Source of the DNA: Chryseobacterium flavum
Lineage (GTDB): Bacteria > Bacteroidota > Bacteroidia > Flavobacteriales > Weeksellaceae
Assembly (NCBI RefSeq): GCF_003385595.1
Contig: NZ_QNUE01000014.1
Location: 44,691 to 108,690, forward strand
Direction of reading: 5' to 3'
DNA: 64,000 bases
In this document: positions 34,471 through 42,996 of the stretch, one piece after another
Position numbering within the stretch: the first letter of the stretch is position 1
Layout of the letters: each line of letters begins with the position of its first letter
The notes under the pieces: generated by a model
What the model saw: only the letters and a program-made list of their open reading frames with translations
Told to the model about the DNA's origin: nothing
Database searches by the model: none
Made by a program: the position numbers and the translations under genes

Positions 34471-35352
34471 CTAATTTGATTTTTTAGCTTTTATCATCGC
34501 TTCCAATGCGTCCCACATTTCCGCCGGTATTGCTTCAAGCATATTAAATTCACCTGCCCCCTGCAACCATTCACCTCCGTCAATAGTTACTACTTCTCCA
34601 TTCATATATGCCGAATAATCCGAAACCAGATAGGCAGCCAGATTTGCCAGCTCCTGATGCTCACCCACTCTTCTCAGCGGAACTTTTTTTCTCATATCGA
34701 ATTTTTCCTGGAGATCACCAGGCAGAAGCCTATCCCAGGCTCCTTTTGTCGGGAATGGTCCCGGAGCAATGGCATTAAATCGAATTCCATATTTTGCCCA
34801 CTCTACAGCCAAAGACCTTGTCATAGCCAGCACACCTGCTTTTGCACAGGCAGAAGGCACCACATAAGCAGAACCTGTCCATGCATATGTCGTTACAATA
34901 TTCAGTACGGTTCCGGGACTCTTAGATGATATCCAGTGTTTTCCCACCGAAAGCGTACAATTCTTCGTCCCCTTTAAAACAATATCTAAAATTGAATCAA
35001 AAGCAGAATGGGTAAGCTTTTCTGTAGGCGAAATGAAATTCCCTGCGGCATTATTCAATAAAATATCAATCTTACCAAACTCTTTCAGTACAGCTTCTTT
35101 CATTGCTTCAACCTCATCCCAGTTTCTCACATCACAAGCTACACAAAGAACCTTACCACCGGTTTCTTCTTCCAGTTCTTTTGCTGTAGCTTGTAGTTTT
35201 TCAAGGTTACGCGAAGTGATCACAACATGAGCTCCAAGCTCAAGGAAATATTTTGTCATCGCTTTTCCCAGTCCGCTTCCTCCTCCTGTCACAATAGCTA
35301 CTTTATCTTTTAATGCGCCTTCACGCAACATTGGCTGTGTATATAAATTCAT
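34471..35352 (-). CDS. Short-chain dehydrogenase/reductase (2,4-dienoyl-CoA reductase-like)
   Basis: The start at MNLYTQPMLREGALK gives 293 residues. It has the SDR NAD(P)-binding motif VTGGGSGLGKAMTKYF, the NNAAGNF segment, and the YAWTGSAYVVPSACAKAGVL stretch, where the usual active-site YxxxK tyrosine is replaced: SACAK has Cys before AK. This is also seen in peroxisomal 2,4-dienoyl-CoA reductase-type SDRs that lack the tyrosine. The C-terminus has GEVVTIDGGEWLQGAG. It may act on unsaturated fatty acyl-CoA; substrate is not certain. Confidence 0.85.
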   Translation of the reverse strand: MNLYTQPMLREGALKDKVAIVTGGGSGLGKAMTKYFLELGAHVVITSRNLEKLQATAKELEEETGGKVLCVACDVRNWDEVEAMKEAVLKEFGKIDILLNNAAGNFISPTEKLTHSAFDSILDIVLKGTKNCTLSVGKHWISSKSPGTVLNIVTTYAWTGSAYVVPSACAKAGVLAMTRSLAVEWAKYGIRFNAIAPGPFPTKGAWDRLLPGDLQEKFDMRKKVPLRRVGEHQELANLAAYLVSDYSAYMNGEVVTIDGGEWLQGAGEFNMLEAIPAEMWDALEAMIKAKKSN

Positions 35353-35479
35353 ATGAAATATTTTCCTAAAAATAATAAATATTGAACGGAATGCCCTCAA
35401 ATTAAATTTATAAATAATGCCATAAATAATATTCTTTGTTTTTTAATTACTTTTATCATTCAATAATATCCTTTCAATT

Positions 35480-37777
35480 ATGAAAAAAACGGGAACCGCT
35501 ATTCTTCTTTCATTGTTGTTTTTTACATCAACTATTAAAGCCCAAAAGTTTGAAAAGCTCTATCAGTATGTAAATCCACTGATCGGAACAGAAAAAATGG
35601 GGCATACTTATCCGGGGGCCACTGTTCCATTCGGAGCCATACAGTTAAGCCCTGAAACAGATACTGTTTCTTATGAACTCAACGGAAAATATAATGGTGA
35701 AGTATATAAGTACTGTGCAGGGTACCGCTATGAAGACCAAACAATTACCGGATTCAGTTCTACACACTTTAGCGGAACAGGCCACTCCGATTTAGGAGAT
35801 TTTCTTATTATGCCGACGGTGGGAACACTCCAATTAAATCCAGGAACAGCCTCCCATCCTGAAAAGGGATACCGGAGCAGGTTTTCTCATCAAAATGAAA
35901 AAGCAGAAGCCGGATATTATAAGGTAAAACTTGATGATTATAATATTTTAGCTGAACTGACTGCCACAACACGAGTGGGTGTTCATCGTTATACATTTCC
36001 CAAATCAGATCAGTCTCATATCATTTTAGATCTGATGGCAGGTATTTACAATTACAATGGAAAAAATGTCTGGACATATGTTCGTATAGAAAACGGCAAC
36101 ACCATAACAGGTTATCGCCAGACTAACGGCTGGGCAAGAACAAGAACTGTATATTTTGCTATGACATTTTCAAAGCCGTTTAAATCATACGGACAAAAAA
36201 ACTATGATGCCACACAGGTTTATAAGGGGTTTTGGAGAAAATTTAACCAGACTGAAAATTTCCCGGAAATCGCAGGAAAAGATCTGAAAGTATATTTTGA
36301 TTTCAACACCACTGAAAATGAATCCATTGAAGTTAAGCTTGCTATTTCTCCTGTAAGTCAAGCTAATGCATTAGAAAACCTTAAAAAAGAAACAGGAAAC
36401 TTGCATTTTGATGAGGTCAGGACTAAAGCTCAGGAAGAATGGAATAAAGAATTAAATAAAATTGTAATCAAAGGCTCTGAAACTGAAAAGATTAATTTTT
36501 ATACTGCAATGTATCACACCTTTATCAACCCAACCACTTATATGGATAGCAATGGTGAGTATAAGGGTCTCGATCAGAACACCCATAAAGCAGAAGATTT
36601 TACAAATTATACGACCTTCTCCTTATGGGACACCTACCGCGCACTCCATCCCTTCTTTAATATCATTCAGCCCAAACGGAATAATGATATGGTGAAATCC
36701 ATGATGGCACACTATAATCAGTTTTCAATGAAAATGCTTCCCATATGGTCACATTATGCCAATGACAATTGGTGTATGAGTGGTTATCACAGTGTAAGTG
36801 TAGTTGCCGATGCCATTATTAAGGGAAATTATAGCGGAGATCCGAAAGAAGCTCTGAAAGCCTGCGTTGAAACAGCTAATAAAAGAAGTTATGAAGGTAT
36901 AGGACAGTATATTGACTTAGGTTATATTCCTGCAGAGAAAAACGGGACCTCAGTTTCAAACACGCTCGAATATGCTTATGATGACTGGGCCATCGCCCAA
37001 CTCGCAAAACATTTAGGGGAAACGGAAATTTACAATACCTTCATCAAACGTTCTGAAAACTGGAAAAATAACTTTGACAAAACCATAGGATTTATGCGCC
37101 CCCGTCTTGCAGACGGAAGTTTTAAAAAAGATTTCGATGTACTGAGTACTCATGGACAGGGCTTTATAGAAGGAAATTCATGGAACTACAGCTTCTTTGT
37201 ACCACAGAACCCACAGGAACTTATAAAAATAATGGGTGGAGAGAAAAAATTTGCTTCAAAGCTTGATGAACTGTTCACCATGCATTTGCCTGACAAGTTT
37301 TTTGCAGATACTGAAGATATTACCCGAGAAGGGATCATTGGTGGATATGTCCATGGAAATGAACCTGCTCACCATGTTGCCTATCTGTACAACTGGGCAG
37401 GGCAGCCCTGGAAAGCCCAGGCAAACATCCGTCATATTCTGGAAATGCAGTATAAAGCAACGCCAGACGGATTAGGCGGAAATGATGATGCCGGTCAGAT
37501 GAGTGCATGGTATATTTTGAGTACACTTGGATTCTACCCTGTTGCACCAGGCTCAGAAAATTATTCTATCGGAAGTCCGGCAATTGATCATGCAGTTTTA
37601 AACCTGGAAAACGGAAAAACCTTTGAAATTGAAGCCATAAATCAGAGCCCCAAAAACGTATATGTTCAACGCGTCTTATTAAATGGTAAAGAGATTAAAA
37701 ATTTCACATTGAAACATTCTGAAATTATGGCCGGAGGTAAACTTACTTTCCATATGGCAGACAAAGCGAAAAAATAA
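35480..37777 (+). CDS. GH92 family alpha-mannosidase
   Basis: 765 residues with signal peptide (MKKTGTAILLSLLFFTSTIK). The N-terminal beta-sandwich starts with YVNPLIGTEKMGHTYPGAT and VPFGAIQLSPE. The catalytic (alpha/alpha)6 barrel has SLWDTYRALHPFFNI, GNEPAHHVAYLYNWAGQP and the family signature GNDDAGQMSAWYILSTLGFY near residue 666, with the conserved aspartate pair. GH92 enzymes are calcium-dependent exo-alpha-mannosidases. No SusC/D pair adjoins, so it is not part of an obvious PUL. Confidence 0.94.
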   Translation: MKKTGTAILLSLLFFTSTIKAQKFEKLYQYVNPLIGTEKMGHTYPGATVPFGAIQLSPETDTVSYELNGKYNGEVYKYCAGYRYEDQTITGFSSTHFSGTGHSDLGDFLIMPTVGTLQLNPGTASHPEKGYRSRFSHQNEKAEAGYYKVKLDDYNILAELTATTRVGVHRYTFPKSDQSHIILDLMAGIYNYNGKNVWTYVRIENGNTITGYRQTNGWARTRTVYFAMTFSKPFKSYGQKNYDATQVYKGFWRKFNQTENFPEIAGKDLKVYFDFNTTENESIEVKLAISPVSQANALENLKKETGNLHFDEVRTKAQEEWNKELNKIVIKGSETEKINFYTAMYHTFINPTTYMDSNGEYKGLDQNTHKAEDFTNYTTFSLWDTYRALHPFFNIIQPKRNNDMVKSMMAHYNQFSMKMLPIWSHYANDNWCMSGYHSVSVVADAIIKGNYSGDPKEALKACVETANKRSYEGIGQYIDLGYIPAEKNGTSVSNTLEYAYDDWAIAQLAKHLGETEIYNTFIKRSENWKNNFDKTIGFMRPRLADGSFKKDFDVLSTHGQGFIEGNSWNYSFFVPQNPQELIKIMGGEKKFASKLDELFTMHLPDKFFADTEDITREGIIGGYVHGNEPAHHVAYLYNWAGQPWKAQANIRHILEMQYKATPDGLGGNDDAGQMSAWYILSTLGFYPVAPGSENYSIGSPAIDHAVLNLENGKTFEIEAINQSPKNVYVQRVLLNGKEIKNFTLKHSEIMAGGKLTFHMADKAKK

Positions 37778-37816
37778 ATATCTTTTAGATAACGATCCTG
37801 GCTAAAAGCCGTAATA

Positions 37817-37846
37817 AAAAAGTGGGACTTTGCCCACTTTTTTTAA
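37817..37846. terminator. Bidirectional terminator between GH92 and dihydroorotase genes
   Basis: AAAAAGTGGG, loop ACTTTG, CCCACTTTTT: 10-bp stem with A-run left and T-run right, between convergent genes. Confidence 0.8.
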
Positions 37847-37902
37847 TATCTGATAATAGTACCAAAAGAATCAGAATTTTCCAGTTGCATCCCTGTCTAT
37901 TA

Positions 37903-39237
37903 TTACTCCACTTCAAAAAGGAGACGCTCTCCAAACTTTTCCTCAGTAATTTTTCCATTTTCATACACGAGGTGTCCGTTTACAAAAGTATGGGTTACTT
38001 TTGAATGGAAATTCATTCCTTCCAGCGGGCTCCATCCGCATTTATATAAAATATTATCTTTAGCTACCGTCCAATCTGCATTCAGGTCTGCCAAAACTAA
38101 ATCTGCTTTATATCCCTCTTTTATAAAACCTCTCTTCTCCACCTTGAATAATATAGCAGGATTATGACACATCTTTTCAACGATTTTCTCTAATGAGATT
38201 TTTCCGTTTTTATAGTTTTCCAGCATTACGACTAATGAATGCTGTACCAAAGGGGCCCCGGAAGGACATTTTGTATAGACATTCTGTTTTTCTTCAGCAG
38301 TATGAGGAGCATGATCTGTCGCAATTACATCAATCCGGTCATCCAGCAATGCTTTCCAAAGTGCATCTTTGTCTTTTTGAGTTTTAACAGCCGGGTTCCA
38401 TTTGATAAGGCCTCCTTTCGTTTCATAGTCTTCATTGGTAAAAGTCAGGTGATGAACACATACCTCAGCAGTGATCTTTTTATCTTTTAAAGGAATATCA
38501 TTTCTGAAAAGTTCCATTTCTTTTGCTGTTGAAAGGTGAAATACATGAAGCCTTGCTCCCGTTTTCTGAGCCAGCTCAATTGCTTTTGAAGAAGATTTAT
38601 AACAAGCTTCTTCGCTTCTGATCAGATGATGAAATTTTACAGGAATATCTTCTCCGTATTCATCAATGTACTTTTGGGTATTGGCCTTTATGGTTGTTTC
38701 ATCCTCACAATGAACTGCAATCAGCATTTTAGTATTACTGAAAATTTTCTCTAGAGTTTCAGGATTATCCACCAGCATGTTTCCGGTAGATGACCCTAAG
38801 AATAATTTAATTCCCGGAACATTTCTGGGATTTGTTTTTAAGACCTCCTCTAAATTGTCGTTGGTTCCCCCCATCATAAAGCCATAGTTCGCATAGGCCT
38901 TTTCAGATGCGATTTCATATTTGGCAGCCAGCAACTCCTGAGTAACTGCGTTCGGAACAGTATTAGGCTGGTCTATAAAGCTTGTTACCCCGCCTGCAAT
39001 TGCTGATCTTGATTCACTTTCGATATCTCCCTTATGAGTAAGTCCCGGTTCGCGAAAGTGTACCTGATCATCAATAACTCCTGGAAGAAGATATTTACCT
39101 TCTCCATCAATAATCTGATCTGCATCATCAGAAATAGACGTTGCTATTTTAGAAATCAAATCATTTTCAATCAGAATATCGCTCTCAAAGATCCTGCCTT
39201 CGTTAACAACTTTTACATTTTTGATAAGGGTTTTCAT
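37903..39237 (-). CDS. pyrC: Dihydroorotase
   Basis: The start at MKTLIKNVKVVNE gives 444 residues. Amidohydrolase signature DDQVHFREPGLTHKGD at 56-71, then AVHCEDETT, KFHHLIRSEEACY, HVFHLSTAKEMEL, and ATDHAPHTAEEK with the catalytic aspartate. The usual DxHxHxR reads D-D-Q-V-H-F-R, so the first histidine is Q58; I recall this as common in Bacteroidota dihydroorotases. It cyclises carbamoyl-aspartate in pyrimidine synthesis. A hydantoinase/allantoinase is the alternative but REPG/THKGD favours DHOase. Confidence 0.88.
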   Translation of the reverse strand: MKTLIKNVKVVNEGRIFESDILIENDLISKIATSISDDADQIIDGEGKYLLPGVIDDQVHFREPGLTHKGDIESESRSAIAGGVTSFIDQPNTVPNAVTQELLAAKYEIASEKAYANYGFMMGGTNDNLEEVLKTNPRNVPGIKLFLGSSTGNMLVDNPETLEKIFSNTKMLIAVHCEDETTIKANTQKYIDEYGEDIPVKFHHLIRSEEACYKSSSKAIELAQKTGARLHVFHLSTAKEMELFRNDIPLKDKKITAEVCVHHLTFTNEDYETKGGLIKWNPAVKTQKDKDALWKALLDDRIDVIATDHAPHTAEEKQNVYTKCPSGAPLVQHSLVVMLENYKNGKISLEKIVEKMCHNPAILFKVEKRGFIKEGYKADLVLADLNADWTVAKDNILYKCGWSPLEGMNFHSKVTHTFVNGHLVYENGKITEEKFGERLLFEVE

Positions 39238-39404
39238 TTTTACGTACAAATTAGATGTTAGTTATAAAGAAGTCAGAACCTGTCTTAAGTTATAAAATTT
39301 AATTACCTGTTTTTAACTTCAGGGCTCCTGCTTCTATAAAAAGCAAAATTAAGGTTTATGAATGAATTTTAATATTACCCATCATAAATCAATTTCTAAA
39401 TATT

Positions 39405-39412
39405 TACATTTG
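39405..39412 (+). promoter_or_regulatory. -7 box for the flippase gene
   Basis: TACATTTG fits the TAnnTTTG consensus, 16 nt before the TTG start. No clear TTG -33 box. Confidence 0.4.
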
Positions 39413-39428
39413 CATAAAAATTTTCGAC

Positions 39429-40883
39429 TTGTATAAGAAACTATTTGGGCAGACGGCTGTATATGGACTCAGTTCTGTATTGGTCCGGATTTTCCCTTTT
39501 ATCATTGCTCCAATCGTAACAAAAGCATTTGGCCCCTCGGCCTCATCTCCTTTTGTAGACTGGTATTCTATAGCTGGAGTAATTACCGTATTACTTACGC
39601 ATGGCATGGAAACCTCTTTCTTCCGTTTTGCTCAGGAAGATAATATTGACAAAAAAACATTAATTTCAACATGTTCGGTAAGCATTATAAGCATGGGGCT
39701 TATTTACCTTATACTGGGATATGTTTTCAGGTATCAGCTTGCAGATGCATTTGAAACCCCTGATCAGGTTAATTACCTTGTCATATTTCTTTTTATCCTC
39801 TCGTTGGATGCTTTTTCTACCATCCCATCAGCCATTCTCAGGCTTCAGGGGAAACCATTTAAATATATGTTTTCCAAAGTTGCCGGATCTTCAGTTTATT
39901 TTTTACTGGTGTTATTCTTTATCAGATGGCTGCCCAATCATCCTGAGGGTATATTGGGATTAAAATATAATCCTGAATTTGGTGTAGGCTATGTTTTTGT
40001 AGCTAACCTTATACAAAGTATTATTACACTGCTAATTGTAGGGAAGGAATTTTTCAGCTTCAGCATTTCCAGGTTTGATTTTGGTTTATGGAAAAGAATC
40101 ATGAATTATTCCTGGCCTGTCATGATTGCAGGGCTTGCAGGAATTGTGAACCAAACACTGGACCGTCAATTTCTAAAGTATCTTCTACCTGAAGAAGAGG
40201 CTCGTCATCAGATTGGAGTATATGGAGCCGTGTATAAAATTGCTACCTTTATTACTGTTTTCAGACAAGCTTACCAGCTCGGTATTGAACCCTACTTTTT
40301 TTCAAGCTTTAAAAACAAAGACTCCCATAAAACATATGCTGTGCTGATGGATGTTTTTGTTATCTGCAGCTGCATTATTTATATGGGACTTATGGTAAAC
40401 CTTCAATGGATATCTGAGAAATATCTGAGAAATCCTCTTTATTACGAAGGGATAGAAATCATACCATTTGTAATGCTGGGTGCTTTATTTTTAGGAATTT
40501 ATCTTAATCTTTCAATATGGTATAAACTATCAGATCAAACCAGGGTAGGACTCTACATTTCGGTAATAGGAGCATGCATTACGATTCTTATCAATTTTCT
40601 GTTTATTCCACAATATGGATATTGGGCCAGTGCTATTGCAGCTCTGATAACATTCATGTCGATGATGATTATATCCTATGTATGGGGGCAAAAGCAATAT
40701 CCTATTCATTATAATACCGGCAAAATTCTGATATACCTGATGTTTACCATTGGTTTTTCATTGGTTTCATTTTATTACTTCAGGACCAATTACCTGATAG
40801 GAAACTTATTCCTGATACTCTTTCTTTGCCTGATAGGATTCAAAGAGAAGGCTATATTATCAAAAATTATTAAAAGATCTTAG
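39429..40883 (+). CDS. Polysaccharide/lipid flippase of the MATE/MVF-like (Wzx) type (TTG start)
   Basis: 484 residues with about 12-14 membrane helices, beginning LYKKLFGQTAVYGLSSVLVR (the start codon is TTG). Helix-helix features are typical of oligosaccharide flippases: FPFIIAPIVTKAFG, AGVITVLLTHGMETSFFRFA, WPVMIAGLAGIVNQTLDRQF. It most likely moves lipid-linked sugar units across the inner membrane for LPS or exopolysaccharide assembly. The downstream nucleotidyltransferase fits cell-surface polysaccharide work. Substrate not visible. Confidence 0.85.
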   Translation: MYKKLFGQTAVYGLSSVLVRIFPFIIAPIVTKAFGPSASSPFVDWYSIAGVITVLLTHGMETSFFRFAQEDNIDKKTLISTCSVSIISMGLIYLILGYVFRYQLADAFETPDQVNYLVIFLFILSLDAFSTIPSAILRLQGKPFKYMFSKVAGSSVYFLLVLFFIRWLPNHPEGILGLKYNPEFGVGYVFVANLIQSIITLLIVGKEFFSFSISRFDFGLWKRIMNYSWPVMIAGLAGIVNQTLDRQFLKYLLPEEEARHQIGVYGAVYKIATFITVFRQAYQLGIEPYFFSSFKNKDSHKTYAVLMDVFVICSCIIYMGLMVNLQWISEKYLRNPLYYEGIEIIPFVMLGALFLGIYLNLSIWYKLSDQTRVGLYISVIGACITILINFLFIPQYGYWASAIAALITFMSMMIISYVWGQKQYPIHYNTGKILIYLMFTIGFSLVSFYYFRTNYLIGNLFLILFLCLIGFKEKAILSKIIKRS

Positions 40884-41026
40884 GTTTTGGTCTCTATTTT
40901 GATAGTTGTAAGCCTGAAAATATTAAACAAACGTATAAAATAAGATAGCTCATTATCCTAAAAGGGTTAATCTATATCTTTAATAAAATAAACAGCATTT
41001 AAACAAAAAATATCTTTATATTATTT

Positions 41027-42043
41027 ATGAAAATTATTGTCCCTATGGCTGGACGTGGTTCCAGATTACGTCCACATACACTAACTGTTCCTAAACCTCT
41101 TATTCCTATTGCAGGAAAACCTATTGTACAGAGATTAGTGGAAGATATAGCTAAAGTTGCGGGTGAAAGTATTGAAGAAGTAGCTTTTATCATCGGGGAT
41201 TTTGGACCTGAAATCGAAAAATCCCTTATTCAGATCGCTGAAAAGCTGGGAGCAAAAGGAAGTATATACTATCAGAATGACCCATTGGGGACAGCACATG
41301 CGATCAAATGCGCAGAGCAGTCAATGCAGGGAGATATAGTTATAGCATTTGCAGATACATTATTCCGTGCAGACTTCCAGCTGGATAAAAATTCAGATGG
41401 TGTTATCTGGGTAAAAAGTGTTGATGACCCATCAGCTTTTGGAGTAGTAAAGTTAGACAACTATGGGTTCATTACAGACTTTGTTGAAAAGCCTCAGACT
41501 TTTGTCTCAGATCTTGCCATTATTGGTATCTATTATTTCAACAGCGCTGAAAAATTAATGGAAGAAATCAATTATATCATGGATAATGATATAAAAAATG
41601 GTGGAGAATACCAGCTGACAACAGCTTTGGAAAATCTTAGAGCCAAAGGAGCTAAATTTACTTTAGGTAAAGTAAATGACTGGATGGATTGCGGAAATAA
41701 AAATGCTACTGTAGAAACGAACAGTAAAATTCTGGAGTACGAAAAAGTAGAAATGGGACAGTATCCGGCTTCTGCTGTTATTGAAAACTCTTTGATTATT
41801 CCTCCTTGCTTTATCGGAGAAAATGTAAAAATTTCAAATTCAAAAATAGGGCCTGGCGTTTCATTGGGAAATAATACTGTAATTGTGAATTCTAATATTG
41901 AAAATTCCCTGATTCAGGAAAATACAAAAATTAATCATGGTAATCTTTCCAATTCAATGATTGGTAATTCGGCACAGTATGTGGGTGTAGCCAGAGAGAT
42001 TTCCCTGGGTGATTACTCTGTTTTAGATTTTCTTTCCAAATAA
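41027..42043 (+). CDS. Sugar-phosphate nucleotidyltransferase with left-handed beta-helix
   Basis: 338 residues. The N-terminal NTP_transferase domain starts with MAGRGSRLRPHTLTVPKPL (nucleotide-binding signature, GxGxRxxPxT-type), then DPLGTAHAIKCAEQ, FADTLF and GEYQLTTALENL. Residues ~235-338 form hexapeptide repeats (IIPPCFIGENVKISNSKIG). This layout resembles glucose-1-phosphate thymidylyl-/uridylyl-transferases that make dTDP- or UDP-sugars for surface polysaccharides. The exact sugar and nucleotide are not determined. Confidence 0.9.
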   Translation: MKIIVPMAGRGSRLRPHTLTVPKPLIPIAGKPIVQRLVEDIAKVAGESIEEVAFIIGDFGPEIEKSLIQIAEKLGAKGSIYYQNDPLGTAHAIKCAEQSMQGDIVIAFADTLFRADFQLDKNSDGVIWVKSVDDPSAFGVVKLDNYGFITDFVEKPQTFVSDLAIIGIYYFNSAEKLMEEINYIMDNDIKNGGEYQLTTALENLRAKGAKFTLGKVNDWMDCGNKNATVETNSKILEYEKVEMGQYPASAVIENSLIIPPCFIGENVKISNSKIGPGVSLGNNTVIVNSNIENSLIQENTKINHGNLSNSMIGNSAQYVGVAREISLGDYSVLDFLSK

Positions 42044-42084
42044 ATAATAAAGAAATTTCTTTAATTTAAATATAACATAATCAG

Positions 42085-42108
42085 ACCACACAAAACATTT
42101 TGTGTGGT
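42085..42108 (+). terminator. Hairpin/terminator after the nucleotidyltransferase gene
   Basis: ACCACACAAAA, CA, TTTTGTGTGGT: an 11-bp perfect inverted repeat with short loop; the T-tract after it is weak (TTGG), so termination may be partial. Confidence 0.5.
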
Positions 42109-42156
42109 TTGGCGTTAATATTGCACCGTATTTTTAAATTGAAAAATGATAAATAC

Positions 42157-42996
42157 ATGAAAAAGTGGATACCACTCCTGCTGTTACTCCTTGCTTTATC
42201 GTCCTGCAAAACTAAAAACGCTGTTAATACAGACAATGGCCGGGACAGTATTATCACTGCAGAGGATAAAAGAAATCCAAAAGATGTAAATGAACCGGTG
42301 AGAGACAAACTCACCTTTTACGAACATGTATTGATTCCGCCAAAATTCGATCAGATTAAGATCAGCAGCAAAGTAAATGTGGAAACAGGAAGTTTTGTAC
42401 CCACTTTAGAGGCTACTACTTATATTGAAAACGATAAGAAAGTCTGGATGAACCTGAGAGCTGTATTTTTGAATGTGGCCCGGGGAATCGCAACTCCTGA
42501 AGGAATAAAAGGACAGGACAAAGTAAATAAAACTTACATTGATTCTGACTTCGAGTATCTTAACAACTTGCTTAATGTTAATTTCATCGACTATAAATCT
42601 CTGGAAAAAATTCTTTTAGGAAGGACTTTTGTAAAGATCAGTGATTCTCAATTTACTCTGACCCAAAATGCACAGGGATATAAGATGACCTCTAATATCA
42701 ATCAGAAAATTGTAACTGACGAAAAAAACAGAGAATATAAAATCGTACTCCAGTATGATACGAATTATGATTTATTGAGTGTAAATCTCAAAGATGTCTT
42801 ATCTCCGGATGAATTGGAAATTTCTTACAGCGGCTGGGAAGAGTATGAAGGAATCCGTTTACCAAAAAATGTTAAAATAATTATAAAAGGCTCAAAATCC
42901 AGCCAGATTTTGATGGAAAACACGAAATTTGACTTTTCGAGGATGGAAACACCTTATTCTGTACCATCGAGTTATAAGAAAATTGAGATTAAATGA
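42157..42996 (+). CDS. DUF4292 lipoprotein (LolB/LppM-like)
   Basis: The start at MKKWIPLLLLLLALSSC gives 279 residues with a lipid-anchor cysteine at C17; upstream in-frame ATG lies outside the signal. The mature part contains YEHVLIPPKFDQIKISSKVN and repeated short strands (VNVETGSFVPTLEATTYIEN cut here as VNVETGSFVPTL), fitting DUF4292, a predicted LolA/LolB-like beta-fold. It probably binds lipid or handles lipoproteins at the outer membrane. It overlaps the next gene by ATGA (42993-42996), so both are translationally coupled. Confidence 0.8.
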   Translation: MKKWIPLLLLLLALSSCKTKNAVNTDNGRDSIITAEDKRNPKDVNEPVRDKLTFYEHVLIPPKFDQIKISSKVNVETGSFVPTLEATTYIENDKKVWMNLRAVFLNVARGIATPEGIKGQDKVNKTYIDSDFEYLNNLLNVNFIDYKSLEKILLGRTFVKISDSQFTLTQNAQGYKMTSNINQKIVTDEKNREYKIVLQYDTNYDLLSVNLKDVLSPDELEISYSGWEEYEGIRLPKNVKIIIKGSKSSQILMENTKFDFSRMETPYSVPSSYKKIEIK

